From NCBI GenBank assembly GCA_030671915.1, contig DAOVHN010000150.1, positions 1-6,512 on the forward strand: DNA of 6,512 nucleotides, read 5' to 3'. Below, piece after piece: positions 1 through 5,770 of the stretch. The notes beneath the pieces were generated by a model. The model did not search any database and was not told the DNA's origin. It saw nothing but the letters and a program-made list of their open reading frames with translations. The translations under genes and the position numbers were made by a program. The first letter of the stretch is position 1, and every line of letters begins with the position of its first letter. The DNA is from Pseudomonadota bacterium. GTDB taxonomy: Bacteria; Pseudomonadota; Alphaproteobacteria; UBA8366; JADFVY01.

Positions 1-855
1 CGCATTCATCGCCGTATGTTCGGTGCCGCAGAAGAACTTCAGATCGACGCATTGCGAAACCACCGGCGACATGTTCGCATAGGCCACCGCCGACATCCAG
101 GTTTCGGCGCCGTCGATCAGGCCCTGTTTCAGGCCGTCCAGCGTCTCTTCCCAGGCGATCGGCACGGGGTTCAGTTTCATCAGCTCCATGGCGATGCGGC
201 CGAGCTGGGTACCGGTCACGCGGTTCTTGGTGCCGGCCAGTTGGTCGATGCTGGTCACTGTCGGCTTGTCCTTCCATTTCAGGCCAAGCTGAATGCCCCG
301 AAGTTCCGCATGGGTGAACAGGAACTGTACGCCATGCTTCTTGCGCATCGGCTCGCGCAGGATCTGTTCGCTCTTCGGGTGGTAAAAGAAATAGTACTGC
401 GACGCCCTTGAGGGGAACATATAGGCGTAGTCCAACACGTTCAGATAGGGCGCGCCGCCCGCCGAATTCTGGGTCGATGCGGCGTAAATGTCGACGATGC
501 CCTGCTGCGCCTTCTTCACGCAGTTGAGCTGGCCGCAGATCTGATTGTTACCGATGAATTCGACACGAATTTCGCCATCGGTGCGTTCTTCCAGGTCGTT
601 CACGAACTGCAGGCAACCGGCGCGCTCGATCAGCAGGTTGCGCTCGTTGAAACCGGCCGCACCGAATTTCAGCGTAAACTTCGCCTCCTTGCCAAGGCGT
701 TTCTTGTAGGTGGAATTCGCTGCATCCGCCAGACGGGGCAGCGTAACGGCGCCGGCCATGCCGCCCGCCGCTATCAATGTTGAGCTCCAGCCATAGGTGG
801 CCGCGAGCCGGAACAGGTCGCGGCGTGATACCGCGCTGAGTTTTTCCTTAAGCAT
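1..855 (-). CDS. dctP: TRAP transporter substrate-binding protein, DctP family (3' part cut off by window edge)
   Basis: Periplasmic solute receptor of a tripartite (TRAP) importer, which hands an organic acid or similar solute to the DctQ/DctM membrane proteins. The 285 visible codons read without a stop from ATG at 855; the C-terminus lies beyond the left edge, and family members are usually about 330-380 residues. The start is preceded by GGGAGAGGA (860-868), 4-5 nt from the ATG. The N-terminus has a twin-arginine signal: S10-R-R-D-L-F15, a hydrophobic stretch at about 17-42, and a likely cleavage site near A43-D-A. Family features include the LAGTKNRV segment with R212, at the place of the ligand-carboxylate arginine of DctP proteins, and ETLDGLKQGLIDGAE (237-251). 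Five cysteines (81, 107, 112, 269, 276) are unusual for a periplasmic receptor. dctQ and dctM are expected off the left edge. The substrate cannot be read from sequence; family assignment is firm. Confidence 0.9.
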   Translation of the reverse strand, partial: MLKEKLSAVSRRDLFRLAATYGWSSTLIAAGGMAGAVTLPRLADAANSTYKKRLGKEAKFTLKFGAAGFNERNLLIERAGCLQFVNDLEERTDGEIRVEFIGNNQICGQLNCVKKAQQGIVDIYAASTQNSAGGAPYLNVLDYAYMFPSRASQYYFFYHPKSEQILREPMRKKHGVQFLFTHAELRGIQLGLKWKDKPTVTSIDQLAGTKNRVTGTQLGRIAMELMKLNPVPIAWEETLDGLKQGLIDGAETWMSAVAYANMSPVVSQCVDLKFFCGTEHTAMNA

Positions 856-896
856 GATGTCCTCTCCCTTGGACGTTAGCCTCAACCGATTGCGAG

Positions 897-914
897 GGGC
901 CGCTATGCCGGCCC
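897..914 (-). other. GC-rich hairpin in the TRAP gene leader
   Basis: GGGCCG and CGGCCC form a perfect 6-bp stem around a 6-nt loop. It lies in the predicted 5' leader of the TRAP receptor mRNA, about 30 nt upstream of its Shine-Dalgarno sequence. No U-tract follows it on the minus strand, so it is not an intrinsic terminator. It could stabilise the mRNA or mean nothing; a short GC stem is easily found by chance in such DNA. Confidence 0.3.
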
Positions 915-932
915 TTACTTTTAGATTACGAA

Positions 933-951
933 AGTCTCAATAAATGAGACT
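933..951. promoter_or_regulatory. Perfect inverted repeat, candidate operator in the divergent spacer
   Basis: AGTCTCA (933-939), spacer ATAAA, TGAGACT (945-951): 7-bp arms with perfect symmetry. It lies at about +12 to +30 relative to the transcription start predicted from the TRAP promoter at 969-996, a position where a bound repressor would block initiation or early elongation. The odd 19-bp length with a 5-bp centre suits a dimeric helix-turn-helix regulator, but I cannot assign a family. No regulator gene is in the window. As an RNA the arms could also pair into a weak hairpin, but there is no U-tract. Confidence 0.5.
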
Positions 952-968
952 AACATTATCATTATTGC

Positions 969-996
969 ATTATATTTTTTCATGTGCAAGTATCAA
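969..996 (-). promoter_or_regulatory. Sigma70-type promoter for the TRAP receptor gene
   Basis: Read on the minus strand, TTGATA (991-996, 5 of 6 to the -35 consensus) is followed after 16 bp by TATAAT (969-974, perfect -10). Transcription would start near 962, giving a leader of about 107 nt before the ATG at 855. The surrounding AT-rich stretch contrasts with the GC-rich genes. No equally good pair is seen on the plus strand for the divergent GMC gene. Confidence 0.6.
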
Positions 997-1055
997 TGTT
1001 TCCGGGCTGGAGTTGTGAAATTTAATTACCCGGAATCGGGAGCAATCGAGACAGC

Positions 1056-1090
1056 AGGGAGGTTGCCCGCGACGGGCAAGGCAATCGGTG
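1056..1090 (+). promoter_or_regulatory. Translation start region of the GMC gene: SD, intervening hairpin, GTG
   Basis: A strong Shine-Dalgarno AGGGAGG (1056-1062) lies 25 nt before the GTG at 1088, too far for normal use. Immediately after it, TTGCCCG (1063-1069), loop CGA, CGGGCAA (1073-1079) form a perfect 7-bp hairpin, and 8 nt (1080-1087) separate the hairpin from the GTG. Folding the hairpin would therefore bring the SD to a normal 8-nt spacing. A weaker alternative SD, AAGG (1078-1081), lies 6 nt from the GTG but is partly inside the stem. No other common start codon lies in frame between the upstream stop at 1016-1018 and the GTG. Confidence 0.5.
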
Positions 1091-2695
1091 AATTCCGCGG
1101 AAACATTCGATTACATCATCGTCGGCGCCGGCTCGGCCGGTTGTGTGTTGGCCAACCGCCTGTCGGCCGATCCGAACACCCGTGTCCTGCTGATCGAGGC
1201 CGGTGGGCGGGACTGGAACCCGTGGATCCATGTGCCCGTCGGCTATTTCAAGACCATGCACAATCCGGCGACGGACTGGTGCTATCTGACCGAACCGGAG
1301 CCCGGCCTGAACGGTCGCCGCCTGCAATGGCCGCGCGGCCGGGTGCTGGGCGGGTCGAGTTCGATCAACGGCCTTTTATATATCCGCGGCCAGCAGCAGG
1401 ATTACGATCACTGGCGGCAATTGGGGAATGCGGGCTGGTCGTATGACGACGTGCTGCCCTATTTCCGCAAGTCGGAAGACCAGGAACGGGGCGGTGACGA
1501 CTATCACGGCGCGGGCGGGCCAATCGCGGTATCGGGCGTGCGCATCCACCGCAAACTGTGCGACGTATTCATCGATGCGGCCGAAGAGGCCGGCATCCCG
1601 CGCAACGACGATTTCAATGGCGCCGTCCAGGAGGGCGCCGGCTATTTCCAGCAGACCTGCCGCAAGGGGCTCCGCTGCAGCACCGCGACCGGTTACCTGA
1701 ACCCGGTCAAGAACCGTCCGAACCTGAAAATCGTCACCCATGCGCTGGTGCAACGCGTGCTTTTCGATGGCACTCGTGCCGCCGGCGTCGCCTGGACGGT
1801 CAAGGCGAAATCCAGCGAGGCCCGATCGCGCGGCGAGGTAATCCTGTCCGCCGGCTCCATCGGCTCGCCGCAAATCCTCATGCTCTCGGGCGTGGGGCCC
1901 GCGCAGCATCTGAAGGACACAGGCGTCGAGCCGGTTCACGACTTGGCCGGCGTCGGCGAGAATCTGCAGGATCATCTGCAGATTCGCTCGGTCTACAAGA
2001 CGCGCGAGCCGATTACCCTGAACGACGAGGTAAACAACCCAATTCGCAAGATGCTGATGGGCATCGAATTTATGCTGTTCCGCACCGGGCCGCTGACCAT
2101 CGCGGCCAGCCAGGTTTGCGTTTTCACGAAAACCGATCCAGGCCTGGCCACGCCCGACATCCAGTTCCATATTCAGCCGCTCAGCGCGGACAAGCCGGGC
2201 GACGGGCCGCACAAATTCTCGGCCTTCACCGCCTCGGTATGCCAGTTACGCCCGGAAAGCCGCGGCCGAATTCTGCTCAAGTCACCCGACCCGTCGGCGC
2301 ATCCGGCGATCCACGCTAACTACCTGTCCACGCAGACCGACCAGGATATCGCCGTAAAGGCAATCAAGGTGACGCGCAAGATCGCCGCCACCGAAGCCCT
2401 CGGCTCCCTGATCTCGGAGGAATACGAGCCCGGCCCAGGCGTAAAGACCGACGAGGAACTGCTGGAATACGCCCGCAACCGCAGCCAGACCATCTATCAC
2501 CCGGTCGGCACCTGCAAGATGGGGGCCGACCCTATGGCAGTGGTCGACGAGCGGCTGCGGCTGCACGGTATCGAAGGGCTGCGCGTTGTCGACGCGTCGA
2601 TCATGCCGACGCTGGTATCCGGCAACACCAACGCCCCGGCCATCATGATCGGCGAGAAGGCGGCGGATATGATCCTCGAGGATGCCCGGCGCTGA
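1088..2695 (+). CDS. GMC family FAD-dependent oxidoreductase (alcohol/choline dehydrogenase type)
   Basis: A flavoenzyme that oxidises a primary alcohol (choline-like, aliphatic or polyol) to the aldehyde, passing electrons to FAD. The 535 residues are normal length for bacterial members. The GTG start fits because the FAD-binding fold begins at once: FDYIIVGAGSAG (GxGxxG at 13-18) and the acidic strand end E37. GMC signature 1 is at 82-101 (GRVLGGSSSINGLLYIRG is its core) and signature 2 at 256-270 (GSIGSPQILMLSGVG). The C-terminal active site shows H471 in YHPVGTCKMG and N515 in SGNTNAPA. Their 44-residue spacing equals that of H466/N510 in choline oxidase, as I recall it. There is no signal peptide, so it is probably cytoplasmic. 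It is divergent from the TRAP receptor gene, suggesting that it metabolises the imported compound or a product. The sequence resembles BetA-like dehydrogenases in general; I cannot name the substrate. Confidence 0.93.
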   Translation: MNSAETFDYIIVGAGSAGCVLANRLSADPNTRVLLIEAGGRDWNPWIHVPVGYFKTMHNPATDWCYLTEPEPGLNGRRLQWPRGRVLGGSSSINGLLYIRGQQQDYDHWRQLGNAGWSYDDVLPYFRKSEDQERGGDDYHGAGGPIAVSGVRIHRKLCDVFIDAAEEAGIPRNDDFNGAVQEGAGYFQQTCRKGLRCSTATGYLNPVKNRPNLKIVTHALVQRVLFDGTRAAGVAWTVKAKSSEARSRGEVILSAGSIGSPQILMLSGVGPAQHLKDTGVEPVHDLAGVGENLQDHLQIRSVYKTREPITLNDEVNNPIRKMLMGIEFMLFRTGPLTIAASQVCVFTKTDPGLATPDIQFHIQPLSADKPGDGPHKFSAFTASVCQLRPESRGRILLKSPDPSAHPAIHANYLSTQTDQDIAVKAIKVTRKIAATEALGSLISEEYEPGPGVKTDEELLEYARNRSQTIYHPVGTCKMGADPMAVVDERLRLHGIEGLRVVDASIMPTLVSGNTNAPAIMIGEKAADMILEDARR

Positions 2696-2705
2696 GCGAA
2701 TCGTG

Positions 2706-2727
2706 ATTGATCGTACTCAAGATCAAT
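2706..2727. other. Weak AT-rich hairpin after the GMC stop codon
   Basis: ATTGATC (2706-2712) and GATCAAT (2721-2727) are perfect 7-bp arms around an 8-nt loop, 10 nt after the GMC stop. On the plus strand it is followed only by TTC, so at best it is a poor intrinsic terminator for the GMC transcript. No better plus-strand terminator is visible in this spacer. Confidence 0.35.
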
Positions 2728-2753
2728 TTCGTGAATCCGCTCGACACTATAGA

Positions 2754-2817
2754 TAGAGCCGATTCACCGGGCTGGCGAATCGCCGAAGGCGATTCCAATC
2801 AACCCGGATCGGCTCTA
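2754..2817. repeat. 64-bp nested palindrome, possible dispersed palindromic element
   Basis: Three nested inverted repeats share one axis. The outer arms are TAGAGCCGAT (2754-2763) and ATCGGCTCTA (2808-2817), a 10-bp perfect match. The middle arms are CCGGG (2767-2771) and CCCGG (2803-2807). The inner arms are GAATCGCC (2777-2784) and GGCGATTC (2788-2795) around a GAA loop. A TCA bulge and a 5/7-nt internal loop interrupt the stem. It lies between convergent genes and has no U-tract on either strand. It could be a REP-like intergenic palindrome, a transcription barrier for the GMC mRNA, or a mobile repeat of the MITE kind; only one copy is in the window. Confidence 0.6.
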
Positions 2818-2867
2818 AGCGGGCCGGTGTGACTGGCTTCCGACGACCCGGCAATCGGCAAGGGCGT

Positions 2868-2896
2868 AAAAAAAGCGGGACGCCGAGGCGTCCCGC
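2868..2896 (-). terminator. Intrinsic terminator of the pot operon
   Basis: Read on the minus strand, GCGGGACGC, loop CTCG, GCGTCCCGC form a perfect 9-bp GC-rich stem (2875-2896; a tenth pair closes the loop to 2 nt), followed directly by seven T (2868-2874). It starts 24 bp after the stop of the binding-protein gene. On the plus strand there is no T-run after the hairpin, so it serves the minus strand only. Confidence 0.92.
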
Positions 2897-2920
2897 CAAT
2901 TCTTGCCCGAAATGCCGACG

Positions 2921-3958
2921 CTATTTCAGCAGATTGGTCCAGATCCTGTCATAGAGGCGGATGACATCGTCTTCGCAGGGCGGAACGAATTCCATCGACA
3001 CGCCCTCCGGCGGGTTAACCTCGTAGGCCGTTTTCAGTTCGTCGTCGAGGAACGGCTCGGTGCCCATCACGCCCGCGGTATAGCGCGCGAAATTGGTCAG
3101 GGTAGCGGCGTTCTCCGGCTCCATCATGAAGTTCATGAACTTCTTGGCGTTCTCCACGTTCTGCGCGCCCTTGAATACCACCAGGTTATCCATCCAGGCG
3201 GTCATGCCTTCCTTGGGATATGAATATTTCAGCGTGCCTTTTTCCGCGCGCGCGCGCATGCCGAAGCCGTTCCAGATCATGCCGGCCGCGGCGTCGCCGG
3301 AGACCAGCACCTCTTTGGCGCCGTCGGAATTAAAGCTCAGCCAGTGCTTCTTCGCGCCCTGCAGCAGGGCGTTCACTTCCTTCAACTGCTCAGGATTGTT
3401 GTTGCAGCGGGAATGCCCGAGATAACGCAGGCCCATATTGATGACGTCGTTGACGTCCTTCAGCATGTTGATCTTGCCCGACAGTTCCGCCGGCGGCTCG
3501 AAGATGACCTTCAGCGTATCGATGTCGCCGCCATAGGTCGCGGTATCGACCATGAATCCGGTGGTGCCCCACTGATACGGCACGGAATATTCACGGCCCT
3601 TATCGAAATATACGTCGACGAATTTGGGGTCGATATGCTTGTAATTTTCCAGCTTGTTCGGCTGCACCTTCTCAAGCAGACCTTCCTTGATCAGAATCGC
3701 AACCATGTAATCGCCCGGCACGCCGACGTCGTAGCCGGTTACGCCCGCTTTCAGGCGCGCCAGCAGCGCTTCGTTGGAGTCGTAAGTGTCCATGGTGACC
3801 TCGACACCGTGCTCCTTGGAAAACTTATCGATGAGCTCCTGCGGCAGGTAGTCGAACCAGTTGTAGATGTTCAGTTTGCCCTCTGCCCATGCAGGGCCGC
3901 CGAGGGTCAGCGCGCCGGCGAATAGCGCGGCGGCGAATAGCGATCTCCGAAAATACAT
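2921..3958 (-). CDS. potD: Polyamine-type ABC transporter periplasmic substrate-binding protein (PotD/PotF family)
   Basis: Captures the ligand, probably spermidine, putrescine or a similar cation, in the periplasm for PotABC. The protein has 345 residues, close to E. coli PotD (348). I chose the ATG at 3958 because AGGGAG (3964-3969) lies 5 nt upstream and a clean Sec signal follows (MYFRRSLFAAALFAG, cleavage after AWA25). An in-frame ATG at 4054 lies inside the preceding gene and would add 32 non-signal-like residues. Pocket residues fall at almost the same numbers as I recall for PotD: W34, Y37, D168, W229, W255, D257 and Y293. Differences are F35 and D36 (for T-E), G82 (for S83), D171 (for E171), and VPPC at 325-328 where Q327 is expected. 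It is the last gene of the operon, after a 64-nt gap with a stem-loop, followed by a terminator. The family is certain; the ligand is inferred. Confidence 0.92.
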   Translation of the reverse strand: MYFRRSLFAAALFAGALTLGGPAWAEGKLNIYNWFDYLPQELIDKFSKEHGVEVTMDTYDSNEALLARLKAGVTGYDVGVPGDYMVAILIKEGLLEKVQPNKLENYKHIDPKFVDVYFDKGREYSVPYQWGTTGFMVDTATYGGDIDTLKVIFEPPAELSGKINMLKDVNDVINMGLRYLGHSRCNNNPEQLKEVNALLQGAKKHWLSFNSDGAKEVLVSGDAAAGMIWNGFGMRARAEKGTLKYSYPKEGMTAWMDNLVVFKGAQNVENAKKFMNFMMEPENAATLTNFARYTAGVMGTEPFLDDELKTAYEVNPPEGVSMEFVPPCEDDVIRLYDRIWTNLLK

Positions 3959-3988
3959 GACAACTCCCTGTACTTGCTCGTTTTTTTC

Positions 3989-4021
3989 AGCGCCCGGCTT
4001 TTCCTGCCGCCGAAAGGCGCT
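3989..4021 (-). other. Intercistronic stem-loop between potC and potD
   Basis: AGCGCC (3989-3994) pairs with GGCGCT (4016-4021), and CGGC (3995-3998) with GCCG (4009-4012), giving a 10-bp stem with an AAA bulge (4013-4015) and a 10-nt loop. It lies in the 64-nt gap right after the potC stop. On the minus strand it is followed by G and seven A, not T, so it is not an intrinsic terminator. Such stems can protect mRNA ends and help to set different levels of binding protein and permease; that role is inferred here. Confidence 0.4.
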
Positions 4022-4022
4022 C

Positions 4023-4832
4023 TCAGGATTGGGTTCTGGCCTGCCAGCGCCCAATCAGGAAAGAGAGCGTAACAAAAAAGATCGAGACCAGCAAAAGCAT
4101 TGTCGATATCGCGTTGATTTCCGGGGTCAACCCCGTGCGGACCAGCCCGTAAATGGCCAGCGGCAGGGTTGTCGCGCCCGGGCCCGCCACGAAATTGGTG
4201 ATGATGAAATCGTCCAGCGAGATGATGAAGGCCAAAATGAAGCCGGAAATGATGCCGGGAAACAGCATCGGTAGCACCACATGGACGAAACTCTGTCTGC
4301 CGTCGGCATAGAGGTCGCGGGCGGCCTCCTCGTAATAGGGTTCGATGCCTTCCAGCCGCGCGTTGATCGGCAAGTAGGCGAAGGGAATGCAGAACACCAC
4401 ATGGGCCAGCATGATGCTGCCGATGCCCAGCGGGATGCCCACCAGCACGAAGAACACCAGCGAGGCCACCGCCGAGACGATCTCGGGCACGATCAGGGGC
4501 AGGCTGATGAGCCCGAAGGCGGCCTCCTTGCCGCGATAGCGCCGTCCGCGCATGCCCAGCGCGGCGAAGGTGGCGAAGACGGTCGCGATCGTAGAGGCCG
4601 ACACCGCGATGATCAGAGAATTCATGGTGGCGCGCTGGATAAGGTCGTTGTTGAAGGCCTTGATGTACCAGTCCAGGCTGAACCCGCCCCACACGGTGAT
4701 CGAGCGGATTTCGTTGAAGGAATAGATCGCGATGACGATGATCGGCCCGTACAGGAAGACCATCGTCGCCCAGGTGATCGCGCGGAAACCAGGATAGCGT
4801 TTGACGTCATGCGCAGTTGATTTTCTTCTCAT
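4023..4832 (-). CDS. potC: Polyamine ABC transporter permease PotC
   Basis: Inner-membrane permease, one half of the translocation channel with PotB. The protein has 269 residues (E. coli PotC 264). About six hydrophobic helices are seen, near residues 20-39, 70-93, 106-131, 139-155, 191-210 and 240-261. The EAA loop that docks on the ATPase is clear: E169-A-A-R-D-L, ending at L187-P188. Other PotC-like segments are SLDDFIITNFVAGP (205-218) and a C-terminal TPEINAISTMLLL. The ATG at 4832 was preferred over an in-frame ATG at 4886, because the latter would overlap potB by 41 nt and add a non-membrane extension. GAGG overlapping the potB stop and GGCGGG (4840-4845) can serve as ribosome binding site. 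The gap to potB is 13 nt, suggesting coupled translation. Confidence 0.93.
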   Translation of the reverse strand: MRRKSTAHDVKRYPGFRAITWATMVFLYGPIIVIAIYSFNEIRSITVWGGFSLDWYIKAFNNDLIQRATMNSLIIAVSASTIATVFATFAALGMRGRRYRGKEAAFGLISLPLIVPEIVSAVASLVFFVLVGIPLGIGSIMLAHVVFCIPFAYLPINARLEGIEPYYEEAARDLYADGRQSFVHVVLPMLFPGIISGFILAFIISLDDFIITNFVAGPGATTLPLAIYGLVRTGLTPEINAISTMLLLVSIFFVTLSFLIGRWQARTQS

Positions 4833-4845
4833 ATCCCGTCCCGCC

Positions 4846-5763
4846 TCAATGCAGCCGCACGGTCGACCGGCCCTGGCGGCGCGCATAGAAAATCAGCGTC
4901 ACCAGGACGATGGTCATCAGGATCATCGCGGCGGCCGCCCCGAAGGGCCAGTTGCGCGACGCCTGGAACTGCATTGCGATCAGGTTGCCGATCATCAGAT
5001 TCTTGCCGCCGCCCAGCAGGTCCGGCGCGATAAAGGCCCCGAGGCTGGGAATGAAGACCAGCAGCGAGCCCGCGATCACGCCCGGCGCGCAAAGCGGCAG
5101 GATGATTTTCCACAGGACCGTCCAGCGGTCGGCATAGAGATCGAAGGCCGCCTCCACCAGCCGAAAATCGAAGCGTTCGATGGTCGCGTAGATCGGCAGC
5201 ACCATGAAGGGCAGGTAGCTGTAGACCAGCCCGATCCCGACGCCGAAATTGGTATAGGCGATGTGGATCGGCTCGTCGATGATCCCCCAGGACAGCAGCA
5301 GATGGTTCAGCGGCCCGTTGTCGCGCACCAGGAACAGCATCGCGATGGTGCGGATCAGCAGGTTGATCCAGTAGGGAACCGTGACGAGCAGCACCCACAT
5401 GTTGCGCTGGGCCGCCGGCCGTGTGGCGATGAAATAGGCGGTCGGGAAACCGATCAGGAAGCAGATCGCCGTCGAGGCTGCCGCCTGAACGAATGAGCGC
5501 GAATAGATTTGCAGATAGGCGGTCGAGAAGATCAGCGTTTCGTCGAAGATATCCTTCTCGAACAGGAACTGGACATAGGCGTCCGTCGTCCACTCCCAGA
5601 TCACCCCGCCATAGGTGCCGGGCGTCAGGAAGGAATAGACCAGCACTACGAACAGCGGCGCCACCAGGAACCCGCCGATGATGAGCAGCGCCGGCGACAT
5701 CAGCGCGGCGCGCGCCCTCATGTTGTTGCGTTCCTTGCGGACGGGTGGGACGGCGGCGGACAT
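4846..5763 (-). CDS. potB: Polyamine ABC transporter permease PotB
   Basis: Inner-membrane permease paired with PotC. The 305 residues are somewhat longer than E. coli PotB because of the N-terminus. Hydrophobic helices lie near residues 22-46, 92-112, 122-146, 172-193, 224-246 and 276-293. The EAA loop is V203-E-A-A-F-D-L with L222-P223 at its end. PotB-like segments include VPYWINLLIRTIAM (129-142), GLVYSYLPFMVLPIY (178-192) and GGGKNLMIGNLI (251-262). The ATG at 5763 lies 7 nt after the potA stop and uses GAGG overlapping that stop. A second in-frame ATG at 5721 (residue 15) also has a good SD (AAGGA with 8 nt spacing) and starts nearer to the first membrane helix, so the true start is open between the two. 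Confidence 0.92.
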   Translation of the reverse strand: MSAAVPPVRKERNNMRARAALMSPALLIIGGFLVAPLFVVLVYSFLTPGTYGGVIWEWTTDAYVQFLFEKDIFDETLIFSTAYLQIYSRSFVQAAASTAICFLIGFPTAYFIATRPAAQRNMWVLLVTVPYWINLLIRTIAMLFLVRDNGPLNHLLLSWGIIDEPIHIAYTNFGVGIGLVYSYLPFMVLPIYATIERFDFRLVEAAFDLYADRWTVLWKIILPLCAPGVIAGSLLVFIPSLGAFIAPDLLGGGKNLMIGNLIAMQFQASRNWPFGAAAAMILMTIVLVTLIFYARRQGRSTVRLH

Positions 5764-5770
5764 CGTTGCC

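Noticed and set aside
971..1026. Plus-strand -10-like boxes TATATT (971-976) and TTTAAT (1021-1026) for the GMC gene
   Set aside because: No acceptable -35 hexamer lies 16-18 bp upstream of either, so no GMC promoter is called.
885..1089. GCAATCGGT present at 1081-1089 (+) and 885-893 (-), with a shorter copy GCAATCG at 1042-1048
   Set aside because: A 9-bp match between two 5' regions is suggestive but could be chance in a spacer of this size; the positions relative to the starts differ, and GCAATCGG also occurs at 2851-2858.
982..1446. Plus-strand open frame starting at ATG 982 and overlapping the GMC start
   Set aside because: It runs in another frame through the GMC FAD-binding region, has no SD at its ATG, and lies partly over the predicted TRAP promoter.
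1376..2212. Long minus-strand open frame antisense to the GMC gene
   Set aside because: It is fully inside a gene with clear GMC signatures, shows no recognisable domain, and is rich in Arg/Ala/Gly as expected for the opposite strand of GC-rich codons.
2903..3223. Plus-strand open frame at the 3' end of potD
   Set aside because: It starts between the potD terminator and stop and is antisense to conserved PotD residues.
3244..3255. Alternating CG run in potD, possible Z-DNA
   Set aside because: It encodes an ordinary Arg-Ala-Arg-Ala stretch and is explained by GC-rich codons.
3344..3925. Plus-strand open frame antisense to potD (193 codons)
   Set aside because: It mirrors the potD coding frame, has no known motif and no promoter or SD; similar mirror frames occur over potC, potB and potA (for example 4801-5496).
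3959..4054. N-terminal extension of the binding protein to ATG 4054
   Set aside because: It would overlap potC by 32 nt and place about 32 polar residues before an otherwise perfect signal peptide; ATG 3958 has a good SD.
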